Assembly (NCBI GenBank): GCA_964385755.1 | Contig: CAYLPZ010000004.1 | Span: 49,078-113,077, forward strand | Source: CAG-698 sp964385755 | GTDB lineage: Bacteria > Bacillota_I > Bacilli_A > ML615J-28 > CAG-698 | Direction of reading: 5' to 3' | Length of the DNA stretch: 64,000 nt | Shown: in pieces, positions 9,741 through 17,461 of the stretch | Layout: each line of letters opens with the position of its first letter | Numbering within the stretch: the stretch's first letter is position 1 | Translations under genes and position numbers: made by a program | Notes under the pieces: model-generated | Seen by the model: the letters and a program-made list of their open reading frames with translations, nothing else | What the model was told of the DNA's origin: nothing | Database searches by the model: none

Positions 9741-10106
9741 TTAATTATTTTTTTTACAGCAGCATCCACAATTTTCACTGTCTGCGTCTTCTTCACAGTC
9801 ACATTCACAGTTTTCACATTCTTCGTTTTCATCAGAATAATCTTCTAAAAACGCATCAAAAACATCGCAAAGCATTTCATATTCTTCATCAGATTCTATT
9901 CCATTTAACTCACCAATTTCGCCATCACGTTCAACGTAAGATGCAAAATCAATTGTCTTCTCTTCTTGTTCTTCTTCAGAAGCTTCATAGAAAAATACAT
10001 AATCCTTACCAAAATCTTCAGAATGATATGTAAAAAGAATATTACATAATACTTCTTCACCATCTTCTAATGTAATTACTAATTGGTCATCTCTTAACTC
10101 AGTCAT
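9741..10106 (-). CDS. yrzB: DUF1292 (YrzB family) protein with Cys-rich tail
   Basis: 121 residues. Residues 1-95 are strongly acidic and match DUF1292/YrzB (ITLEDGEEVLCNILFTYHSED, then DEEYEMLCDVFDAFLED). The last 25 residues are Asp/Glu/Cys-rich with clusters CENCECDCEED and CGCCCKK, unlike the short B. subtilis YrzB; eight Cys could bind metal or zinc. The function of the family is unknown. Its place directly after ruvX and alaS is conserved in Firmicutes and supports the assignment. Start after AAAGGAGAT. Confidence 0.85.
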   Translation of the reverse strand: MTELRDDQLVITLEDGEEVLCNILFTYHSEDFGKDYVFFYEASEEEQEEKTIDFASYVERDGEIGELNGIESDEEYEMLCDVFDAFLEDYSDENEECENCECDCEEDADSENCGCCCKKNN

Positions 10107-10119
10107 TTTTTATCTCCTT

Positions 10120-10536
10120 TTATTTTCTTAAATCTAAATATGATTGAAGAATAATCGTTGCGGCGAGCTTATCGACATTCTTCTTTCTTTTATTTCTACT
10201 AATGTCAGCAGAAAGCATTATCACGTCAGCCTGTCTTGATGTTAAACGTTCATCAATCATAACTACTTCTAGTTTCGTTGTTTCTTCAAGCATAGCCTTA
10301 AATTTCAAACAATATTCAGCTTGTGGGCCAATTGTTCCATTCATATTCTTAGGAAGACCTAGAACAATTTTTTGAACATCATTTTCCTTTATTACTCTAC
10401 AAACTTCATTAAGTGCCGCATCTAAATCTTGATCTTCAAAACGAAATGTGCCAACCGGGTTAGCTATTATTCCTAAATAATCACTTAAAGCAATTCCTAC
10501 TGTTCTATTACCAAGATCTAGTCCAATTACGCGCAT
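10120..10536 (-). CDS. ruvX: RuvX/YqgF putative pre-16S rRNA nuclease
   Basis: 138 residues, full length. The RNase H-like fold motifs are GLDLGNRTVG (first catalytic Asp), VLGLPKNMNG, MIDERLTS (catalytic Glu) and KNVDKLAA (last Asp). YqgF proteins take part in 16S rRNA 5' end processing and were earlier proposed as Holliday junction resolvases. The start codon lies within the last codons of alaS (10-nt overlap), showing translational coupling. Confidence 0.93.
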   Translation of the reverse strand: MRVIGLDLGNRTVGIALSDYLGIIANPVGTFRFEDQDLDAALNEVCRVIKENDVQKIVLGLPKNMNGTIGPQAEYCLKFKAMLEETTKLEVVMIDERLTSRQADVIMLSADISRNKRKKNVDKLAATIILQSYLDLRK

Positions 10537-13226
10537 AATAAATCCTCTAATTTTTGTTTAACAGCTTTTAATGCTTCATCAAGTTTAGTTATATCCTTAC
10601 CACCTGCTTGCGCATAATCAGGTCTTCCACCACCACCACCAAGAGTAATAGTTGCAGCTAATTTTACAAGATCACCAGCTTTTACTTGTGGTAATTTATT
10701 TTTACAAATAAATACTATTTTGCCACCTGTAACACAACTTAAGAAGATGACACTATCATTAATCTTATCACTAGCTCTATCAACTAAATCTTTTAATGCT
10801 TGATTTTCAACATCTTTTACATTAATAAATAATATATTTTTATCATTTACTTGATAACAATCATTTATGAAATCTTCTAATGATAAACTATTCTTTTCTA
10901 GTTTTAGTTTTGCATATTCTTTATCTAAATTCTTAGCTTCCTCACGTAAGTCATTAAGTTCCTTACGTAAAGTAATAAATGATAAATAGCTAGCAGTAAT
11001 ATTAGTTTTTTCAATATTTGATTGTGTTAAGATAATTCCTTCTTCTTTAGATTTTAAAATTAAATCATTAATCTTTTGACGTACTACTTCAATATCTTTT
11101 AATAATTGTGATGCATAACTAGTTATTTTATTTATTATTACATCATCACTTCCCGTAACGCATTCAATACGGAAGATACCAGAACCTTTACTTTCAACGC
11201 CTAGACATGCAAGTTTTGCAATTTCCTTTGTATTTGTAACGTGTGTTCCACCACATAATTCTTTAGAGAATCCTATTGTTGCAACACGAACAATTTTACC
11301 ATATTTCTCACCAAACATTGCTTGAACACCTAATTTCTTAGCTTCTTCTAATGGTAATTCTACAATGCTTGTATCACTATTCTTATTAATTTCATCATTA
11401 ACAATTGTTTCAATTTTAATTAATTGTTCATCATTTGGTAATTCAAAATTATTAAAGTCAAAACGTAATAAATCACTAGTAACACTTGAGCCTTGTTGTT
11501 TAACATGTGATCCAAGTACTTTTCTTAATGCTTCATTAAGTAAGTGTGTACCTGAATGATTCATACTTAATTTCTTTCTATTTTCTTTATCAACTTTTAA
11601 GATAACTTTATCGCCTAAAGACACTTTTTCACATTCAACTAAGATAGCATGTTGATTGTTAGGTAATTTATAACTATCTAGTACTTGATATGCTTTATCA
11701 TTGATGACAACCACACCATTATCACCAGCTTGACCACCACTTGTTGCATAGAAACATGTTTTATCAAATACAAGAGAGCATTTTCCACTTGCTTTTGTAA
11801 CCTTAGAACCATCTTTGAATATTGCAATAACTTTTGCTTCATTTTCTAATAAATCATAACCAACAAATTCTGATTCATCTTTGAAAGCTAAAAGGTCTTC
11901 GTTTTGTTTATTCATTGATTCAGCTTCATTACGAGATTTTTTAGAAGCAAGTTTTTGTTTCTTTAGTTCCTCTAAGAAACCTTGATAATCAACTTCTCTA
12001 CCATTCTCCTGTGCAACTTCCATTGTAAGTTCAATAGGAAAACCGAATGTATCATATAATAAGAAGGCAAATTCTTTAGATATAATACCTTCATTAGTTT
12101 TGATATATTCAAGAAGTTTCTTCTCTCCAGTTTCTAAAGTTTGTAAGAATTTTTCTTCTTCGTTTTTAATCACCTTTTTAACCATTTCTTTTGTCTCATC
12201 AAGATATGGATAAAATGGTCTCATAATACTAGCTACTATTTCAACTAAATTATACATGAATGGTTTGTCCATTCCTAGAACTTTTCCATAACGAACAGCA
12301 CGACGAAGAATACGACGAAGAACATATCCTCTACCTTCATTTGATAGATTAGCTCCATCACTTAAGGCGAAAGTCACACTACGAATGTGATCACTAATAA
12401 CTTTAAAGGCCATTTGTCCAGTATATTTAACACCTGTCATTTCTTCTAGTTTTTCAATTAAAGGCATGAAAAGATCAGTTTCATAATTTGTTTCAACACC
12501 TTGCATTACACATGCTAAACGTTCAAGGCCACTTCCTGTATCAATGTTTTTACTTGGAAGTTCTTTATATTCACTTCTATTAACACCTGTTTGTGCATTG
12601 AATTGACTGAATACTATATTCCATATTTCAATGTATCTATCATTTTCAATATCCTCTTTTAGCATCTTAATACCTAAATGGTCTTTGTCATATTTTTCAC
12701 CACGGTCATAGAAGATTTCGCTATCAGGTCCGCATGGTCCTTCACCAATCTCCCAAAAATTACCTTTAAGTGGAACAATGTGAGAAGGATCAACTCCTAA
12801 AGATGTCCATAATTCATAAGATTCTTTATCATCAGGATAAATAGTAAAATATAATTTATCAACATCAAAAGCAAACCATTTTTCACTAGTTAACAATTCG
12901 TAAGCCCAAGTTAATGCTTCTTTTCTAAAATAATCACCAATAGAAAAGTTTCCTAACATTTCAAAAAATGTATGATGTCTTGCGGTTCTACCAACATTAT
13001 CAATATCATTAGTACGAATAGCTTTCTGTGCATTACAAATACGGCGATTCGTTGGAACTTCACGACCATCAAAAAATTTCTTTAAAGGTGCCACCCCCGC
13101 ATTAATCCATAATAAAGTAGGATCATTTACAGGTACTAATGATGCACTTGGAAACACCTCATGACCTTTACTTTTCCAAAAATCTAACCACATTTGTCTT
13201 ATTTCATAACTTTTTAATTTCTTCAT
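10527..13226 (-). CDS. alaS: Alanyl-tRNA synthetase
   Basis: 899 residues, typical of bacterial AlaRS. The aminoacylation core shows FWKSKGHEVFPSASLVP, RTNDIDNVGRTARHHTFFEMLGN and the GRGYVLRRILRRAVR segment. The editing domain has zinc-binding HSGTHLLN (HxxxH) and CGGTH (CxxxH). The C-terminal DHHA1 domain ends with LGGGGGRPDYAQAGG. It charges tRNA-Ala. No T-box leader precedes it; it follows rnj by 43 nt with GGAG before the ATG, so it appears to be co-transcribed. Confidence 0.98.
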   Translation of the reverse strand: MKKLKSYEIRQMWLDFWKSKGHEVFPSASLVPVNDPTLLWINAGVAPLKKFFDGREVPTNRRICNAQKAIRTNDIDNVGRTARHHTFFEMLGNFSIGDYFRKEALTWAYELLTSEKWFAFDVDKLYFTIYPDDKESYELWTSLGVDPSHIVPLKGNFWEIGEGPCGPDSEIFYDRGEKYDKDHLGIKMLKEDIENDRYIEIWNIVFSQFNAQTGVNRSEYKELPSKNIDTGSGLERLACVMQGVETNYETDLFMPLIEKLEEMTGVKYTGQMAFKVISDHIRSVTFALSDGANLSNEGRGYVLRRILRRAVRYGKVLGMDKPFMYNLVEIVASIMRPFYPYLDETKEMVKKVIKNEEEKFLQTLETGEKKLLEYIKTNEGIISKEFAFLLYDTFGFPIELTMEVAQENGREVDYQGFLEELKKQKLASKKSRNEAESMNKQNEDLLAFKDESEFVGYDLLENEAKVIAIFKDGSKVTKASGKCSLVFDKTCFYATSGGQAGDNGVVVINDKAYQVLDSYKLPNNQHAILVECEKVSLGDKVILKVDKENRKKLSMNHSGTHLLNEALRKVLGSHVKQQGSSVTSDLLRFDFNNFELPNDEQLIKIETIVNDEINKNSDTSIVELPLEEAKKLGVQAMFGEKYGKIVRVATIGFSKELCGGTHVTNTKEIAKLACLGVESKGSGIFRIECVTGSDDVIINKITSYASQLLKDIEVVRQKINDLILKSKEEGIILTQSNIEKTNITASYLSFITLRKELNDLREEAKNLDKEYAKLKLEKNSLSLEDFINDCYQVNDKNILFINVKDVENQALKDLVDRASDKINDSVIFLSCVTGGKIVFICKNKLPQVKAGDLVKLAATITLGGGGGRPDYAQAGGKDITKLDEALKAVKQKLEDLLCA

Positions 13227-13269
13227 TTTATATTTTCTCCATTAGTTTTCTAAAATTATTAAATCATTT

Positions 13270-14943
13270 TTATTCAATTTCATCATGCATATCGATGATA
13301 ACTGGCACAATTACTGGCATTTTCTTAGTTAGTTGTTTTATTTCCTTTGAACATTTATCTTTGATTCTATTTTTTAATTCTACCCAATCAATTAATGTCG
13401 AAACAAATGCTTGTTCTATTGTCTCCTTAGTTATTTCACATATACGACTATATAATAAACTTTCATCGTAAAGTGATTTAAAGCCTTTAGATTCTACTTT
13501 AGGGCCTGAAATAATCTTTGATAACTTAGCATCTATTGTCGTTACAATTACCATTGCTCCCTCTTGTGATAATTGTTCACGATCTTTTAGTACTACCTCA
13601 TTAATATCACCAACAACTAACCCATCTACTAAAACATCACCAACTTCAACAGTTGAAATATTATCATCTAATATACCATCATTAAAAGTAATCTCTTGAC
13701 CATTATCTAAAACAATAATTCTATCTTCTTGATATCCTGCTTCTAAAGCAATATTTTTATGCATATATTGATGACGATATTCACCAATTACTGGACAGAT
13801 ATAAAGGGGTTTTACCATTTGATAAATCATTTTTAAATCTTCACTATCGGCGTGACTACTTCTTATGTTTCCTCTTGTCATATTAATCACTTTACAGCCT
13901 GTTTTGCTTAATTGATCTAAAGCACGTGTAGCTATTTTTTCAGTACCAACCATAGGTGGACTAATAATTAATACGGTATCATCTTTATTTATTTTAATAA
14001 GTTTATCTTGATTAGTCATCATACGTTGTAACATGAAATATGGTTCATGTCGTAACCCAGTAATAATAATTGCGAGATTTGGATCATTATTATCATTGTT
14101 CTCATCTATAAACTTTAGATTAACTAAATTTTCATTTGGAATCTTCAAATAACCAACATTCATGGAAACATTAATTATTCTTTGAACTTTACGCCCAATG
14201 ATAGCAATTTTTCTTCCTGCTTTAATGCATAAATCAACAACTTTTTGAATACGATTTAAATCATGTGAATACATTGCGAAAACAATGCGATTTGGCTTTA
14301 AAAGTGCTTCTTTAATAGTGAAGTTAAAATTATAATCATTGTTTGTTCTATTAATATTATTAACACCAATGCTTTCAGGACAAAGCATTAAGCAATTATT
14401 TATTCCTGATATTTTTTCAAAATTTGTCTGATAGTGACTATCCTTTGTAAATTCTAACGAAAAATCAGGTGCATAAACTATTGAACCATCTTCAGTATTA
14501 ATTGATATACCCATACTTTCAGGTATACTATGTGTTGTGTGAAAAAATGAAACAGTTACGTTATTAAATTTTAGTATTTTATCATCATTTATTCTAAAAA
14601 GTTTGTATTTTGTATAATCTAAATTATTTTCTGTTAATATTTGTTCAACAATTGAAATTGTGAAGTGTGAAGCATAAACAGGTACTAAAATATTTTTAAG
14701 TATCTCCGCAATAGCCCCACAATTTTCTTCGTGACCATGGGAAATAAAAATACCTGCTATTTTCTCCTTGTTATCTAGTAAATAAGCATAGTCAGGCATA
14801 ACCGCATCTACACCATATAAATCTACACTAGGGTATTTTATGCCACAATCTAAAATAAAAATTTGTTCGTCAACTGTAACGATATATAAATTCTTTCCGT
14901 TTTCGCCTAAACCACCTAAGGCACAAAATTTAATTTTACTCAT
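13270..14943 (-). CDS. rnj: Ribonuclease J-family protein with a degenerate active site (J2-like)
   Basis: 557 residues covering the metallo-beta-lactamase, beta-CASP and C-terminal domains. ALGGLGENGKNLY is typical of RNase J. The metal-binding motif, HGHEDH in active enzymes, reads HGHEEN at 69-74, so the Asp and last His are lost. HTTHSIPES (135-143) and YAPDF (Asp 160) are kept. The usual PIHGEYR reads PVIGEYR, losing another His, while RSSHADSEDL keeps the beta-CASP His. RNase J proteins do 5'-3' exo- and endonucleolytic mRNA decay; RNase J2 partners are catalytically weak and support J1. This copy is best read as a J2-like subunit; a J1 gene should exist elsewhere. First gene of the alaS operon. 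Confidence 0.88.
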   Translation of the reverse strand: MSKIKFCALGGLGENGKNLYIVTVDEQIFILDCGIKYPSVDLYGVDAVMPDYAYLLDNKEKIAGIFISHGHEENCGAIAEILKNILVPVYASHFTISIVEQILTENNLDYTKYKLFRINDDKILKFNNVTVSFFHTTHSIPESMGISINTEDGSIVYAPDFSLEFTKDSHYQTNFEKISGINNCLMLCPESIGVNNINRTNNDYNFNFTIKEALLKPNRIVFAMYSHDLNRIQKVVDLCIKAGRKIAIIGRKVQRIINVSMNVGYLKIPNENLVNLKFIDENNDNNDPNLAIIITGLRHEPYFMLQRMMTNQDKLIKINKDDTVLIISPPMVGTEKIATRALDQLSKTGCKVINMTRGNIRSSHADSEDLKMIYQMVKPLYICPVIGEYRHQYMHKNIALEAGYQEDRIIVLDNGQEITFNDGILDDNISTVEVGDVLVDGLVVGDINEVVLKDREQLSQEGAMVIVTTIDAKLSKIISGPKVESKGFKSLYDESLLYSRICEITKETIEQAFVSTLIDWVELKNRIKDKCSKEIKQLTKKMPVIVPVIIDMHDEIE

Positions 14944-15045
14944 TTTTATTATTCTCCTAGTTATTTATTTTACCATATGTTGCCATAAAAGTAAAGAAGG
15001 GATTATTTTGTTACCATTATTATATTATAAATATTTATAATAATA

Positions 15046-15093
15046 AAAAATGTAAAAAATAGCCTATCTAACAAAATAAATTGAAAGATAGAC
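15046..15093 (-). terminator. Terminator after the DUF1540 gene
   Basis: On the minus strand GTCTATCT (15093-15086) pairs with AGATAGGC (15069-15062, one G-T pair), followed by TATTTTTTACATTTTT. Confidence 0.75.
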
Positions 15094-15105
15094 TTTTTTA
15101 GTTAC

Positions 15106-15441
15106 TTAATCATTTTCCTTTTTTTCAAATGATTCACAAGCAGTTCCTACACGATGCATTGTTCCATGGCCACTAATCTTAACAAAATCATTAACGCATA
15201 ATTCTTTATCGTTATATCTACAGTTTGTACAGTCACAGTTAATTGAAACATTCTCATTTTCAGCATTTAAATAAGCAAACTCAACGCGTAATTGTTCATC
15301 ATTTTCACAATACCTAAAGCTTCCACATTGTGTCTCGTCTTCATGAACTGCCCTACATCCTTGTACATGAATTCTATTACGCATACAATATCTTTCTTGA
15401 TTAAACAAACAGTTGTCTGCACCACATCTTAACTTTGGCAC
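15106..15441 (-). CDS. DUF1540 double-domain Cys-rich protein
   Basis: 111 residues with two DUF1540 units. Unit one: RCGADNCLFNQERYCMRNRI, then VQGC and a TQCGSF ending. Unit two: CDCTNCRYNDKELC, then KISG and a TACESF ending. The Cys spacing suggests metal binding. The domain is common in spore-forming clostridia and bacilli and has no proven function. It follows spoVAE by 24 nt in the same direction and precedes a terminator, so it is probably the last gene of the spoVA transcript and expressed in sporulation. Confidence 0.85.
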   Translation of the reverse strand: MPKLRCGADNCLFNQERYCMRNRIHVQGCRAVHEDETQCGSFRYCENDEQLRVEFAYLNAENENVSINCDCTNCRYNDKELCVNDFVKISGHGTMHRVGTACESFEKKEND

Positions 15442-15464
15442 TTTTTAACCTCCTAAAATTATAT

Positions 15465-15815
15465 TTATTCTTTAGGCTTAAATATAAAAGCAAAAACAAA
15501 AGCAATAAATGTTGTAAAGGCAATACCTAAGCTTACCTTTGTAAATGCTCCTTGAAATAAGCCTATAAAACCATTTTTTTGTAATCCTTCAAAAACTCCT
15601 TGACAAACACTATGACCAAATGATGATATTGGCAGCATAGCTCCCATATGTGAAAAATCAACTAAATAATCATATATATTAAAAAGTTCTAGCATTGCGC
15701 CAATAGTTACAAGCATACAAGTAACAAAAATAGGCGCTATTTTTAGTTTATCCATAATTATCTGTGCAATAGCACATATGATACCACCTATTAGAAAAGC
15801 ATATAAAAATTCCAT
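15465..15815 (-). CDS. spoVAE: Stage V sporulation protein AE (SpoVAEb type)
   Basis: 116 residues from the ATG at 15815, preceded by AGAGGTGG; an in-frame ATG ten codons upstream lies inside spoVAD and lacks a site. Three to four hydrophobic helices are visible, with family phrases FLIGGIICAIAQIIMDK, GAMLPISSFGHSVCQGV and GLFQGAFT. SpoVA proteins sit in the spore inner membrane and move calcium-dipicolinate in during sporulation and out in germination. The start codon shares its A with the TAA stop of spoVAD (TAATG overlap). Confidence 0.93.
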   Translation of the reverse strand: MEFLYAFLIGGIICAIAQIIMDKLKIAPIFVTCMLVTIGAMLELFNIYDYLVDFSHMGAMLPISSFGHSVCQGVFEGLQKNGFIGLFQGAFTKVSLGIAFTTFIAFVFAFIFKPKE

Positions 15816-16810
15816 TAATCCACCTCTAAAGCTATTGCATGGCAAATAGTTGGGATTGTTTCTTTTTGGGCAAGTATATTTGGACTCATTAATGCACCTG
15901 TTGCTAGTAATAATACATTTTTTACTTTCCCAGTAGTTAATAGTTTTATAATATAACTAAGAGAAGCTCCAATACACCCACAACCACTACCACCTGATTT
16001 CATATCTTGATTTTTATTATAAATTAACATTCCACAATCTACTATTTTACTTTTTATATCAATATTATCTTCCAAAAATAGTTTTGTAAGTAACTCATAA
16101 CCATACGTTGATAAATCACCTGTAAAAATTAAATCATAATCCTCTAAGTGCAAATTAAAATCTAACAAATGCCTTTTGATAGTAAAGTAACAAGCAGGAG
16201 CCATTGCACAACCCATATCTTGTGGATCTTTTTCCATCCCATCGATTACACTTCCAATTGTGGCTTTCGTCACCTTTATACAGCTTTGCCTAGATGATAA
16301 TATGACACTACCAGCACCTGTTACTGTTGTTGTGAATGTTTCTGCTCTTTGCATGCCATATTCATTTGGGTAGCGGTATGTCCTTTCAGCTGTCAACCTA
16401 TGACTAGAAAAACAGTTTAAAGCATAGCCACCGAATGCTTCTACAAATAATGAACTTAAAAACATTCCCTCAGTGAGGTTTGCACAAGCATTATATATTC
16501 CCATATATGGAATAGACATATCCCTTAATGCATAACTACTTGCAACAATTTGATTATTTAAATCACCGGAAAAGCATACTGAAACATCGTTTGCTTTAAT
16601 ATTTGATTTCTCTAAAGCAATCTTGATAGAATCTTTTAACATCCTAATTTCTGCTTTTTCAAAGCTTTTTTCATTACAATCGTAATTATTATAATACTTA
16701 TCAAAATAACTTCCTAAAGGACCATCATGTTCTCTTTTTCCAACTACTGATGAATTGCTATTAAAATATACATGATGAAATAAATAACTACTTTTTCCTA
16801 CTTTACCCAA
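15815..16810 (-). CDS. spoVAD: Stage V sporulation protein AD
   Basis: 331 residues, full length for this thiolase-fold protein, which binds dipicolinic acid at the inner spore membrane. Motifs are HDGPLGSYFD, GIYNACANLTEG, NCFSSHRLTAERTYRYPNEY, TVTGAGSVILS, DGMEKDPQDMG, GDLSTYGYELL and GGSGCGCIGA. It overlaps spoVAC by 8 nt and spoVAE by 1 nt. SpoVAD is soluble but membrane-attached and works with the SpoVAC/AE channel. Confidence 0.96.
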   Translation of the reverse strand: MGKVGKSSYLFHHVYFNSNSSVVGKREHDGPLGSYFDKYYNNYDCNEKSFEKAEIRMLKDSIKIALEKSNIKANDVSVCFSGDLNNQIVASSYALRDMSIPYMGIYNACANLTEGMFLSSLFVEAFGGYALNCFSSHRLTAERTYRYPNEYGMQRAETFTTTVTGAGSVILSSRQSCIKVTKATIGSVIDGMEKDPQDMGCAMAPACYFTIKRHLLDFNLHLEDYDLIFTGDLSTYGYELLTKLFLEDNIDIKSKIVDCGMLIYNKNQDMKSGGSGCGCIGASLSYIIKLLTTGKVKNVLLLATGALMSPNILAQKETIPTICHAIALEVD

Positions 16811-17279
16811 AGATCATCACCCCAAAATATTTAATTACACCAAAAACAACACCACTAACAATCGCAGTAGCAATAACAGAACCTGCTAATTTAAAAATAT
16901 TATTAACTATACCAAGAACAATTCCTTCTGTTTTATATTCAATTGCACAACTTGTAACTGAATTAGCAAAACCTGTAATCGGTACTATTGATCCACAACC
17001 TCCAAAATCACCAATTTTATCATACAAACCAAAACCAGTTAATAATGAAGACATAAAAATCATTATAATGATTGCATAACTTTCACTTGCTTCTTTTGAT
17101 ATGTACTTATGAAATATAAAATATACTAATTCACAAATGAGGCAAATACCACCACCTACAAGAAAACTTTTCACTACGTTTAATAATGTTTTTCTCTTAG
17201 GCTTTAGTGATTTTTGATTATTAATTTTTTGTAGTTTTTGTTTAATATTAAATTCATCTTTGTTATTTACATTATTCAT
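16803..17279 (-). CDS. spoVAC: Stage V sporulation protein AC
   Basis: 158 residues with about four membrane helices. Family motifs: GGGICLICELVYFIF, GFGLYDKIGDFGGCGSIVPITGFANSV and AIEYKTEGIVLGI. SpoVAC acts as a mechanosensitive channel in the calcium-dipicolinate pathway. The start at 17279 is the only one open in frame; its Shine-Dalgarno AGAAAGG lies 11 nt upstream, a long spacing. A terminator separates it from the P-type ATPase gene upstream, and a sigma-G-like promoter lies between. Confidence 0.95.
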   Translation of the reverse strand: MNNVNNKDEFNIKQKLQKINNQKSLKPKRKTLLNVVKSFLVGGGICLICELVYFIFHKYISKEASESYAIIIMIFMSSLLTGFGLYDKIGDFGGCGSIVPITGFANSVTSCAIEYKTEGIVLGIVNNIFKLAGSVIATAIVSGVVFGVIKYFGVMIFG

Positions 17280-17327
17280 ACATCATGTAACCTTTCTTAA
17301 TTTATTTATTATTCTTTTTTTCTTTTT

Positions 17328-17356
17328 TAGTATTTCTTTTTTGCTTTAAAATATAC
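17328..17356 (-). promoter_or_regulatory. Possible sigma-G promoter for spoVAC-AD-AE
   Basis: On the minus strand GTATA (17356-17352) fits the -35 GHATR element, and 17 nt later AATACTA (17334-17328) fits the -10 CATWHTA element in six of seven positions. The sigma-G consensus spacing is about 18. Forespore expression of spoVA by sigma-G is established in B. subtilis; the match here is inferred by eye in a very AT-rich stretch. Confidence 0.35.
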
Positions 17357-17411
17357 AAAAAAATAGATATATTATCCAAAAGATTATTAATCTATTAGAT
17401 AAATATATCTA
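17357..17411 (-). terminator. Probable terminator after the P-type ATPase gene
   Basis: On the minus strand TAGATATATTTATC (17411-17398) pairs with GGATAATATATCTA (17377-17364) with one bulge, followed by seven T residues. The stem is AT-only at its base, so strength is uncertain. It would partly separate the sigF-ATPase message from spoVAC. Confidence 0.55.
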
Positions 17412-17461
17412 CATATTTCTATATGTTTATTATTTATTATGTTTATTATTTATTATGTTTA

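Noticed and set aside
13227..13269. T-box leader before alaS
   Set aside because: Only 43 nt separate rnj and alaS.
15023..15042. 20-bp perfect palindrome TATTATAAATATTTATAATA
   Set aside because: It contains only A and T, lies between genes and is expected by chance at this base composition.
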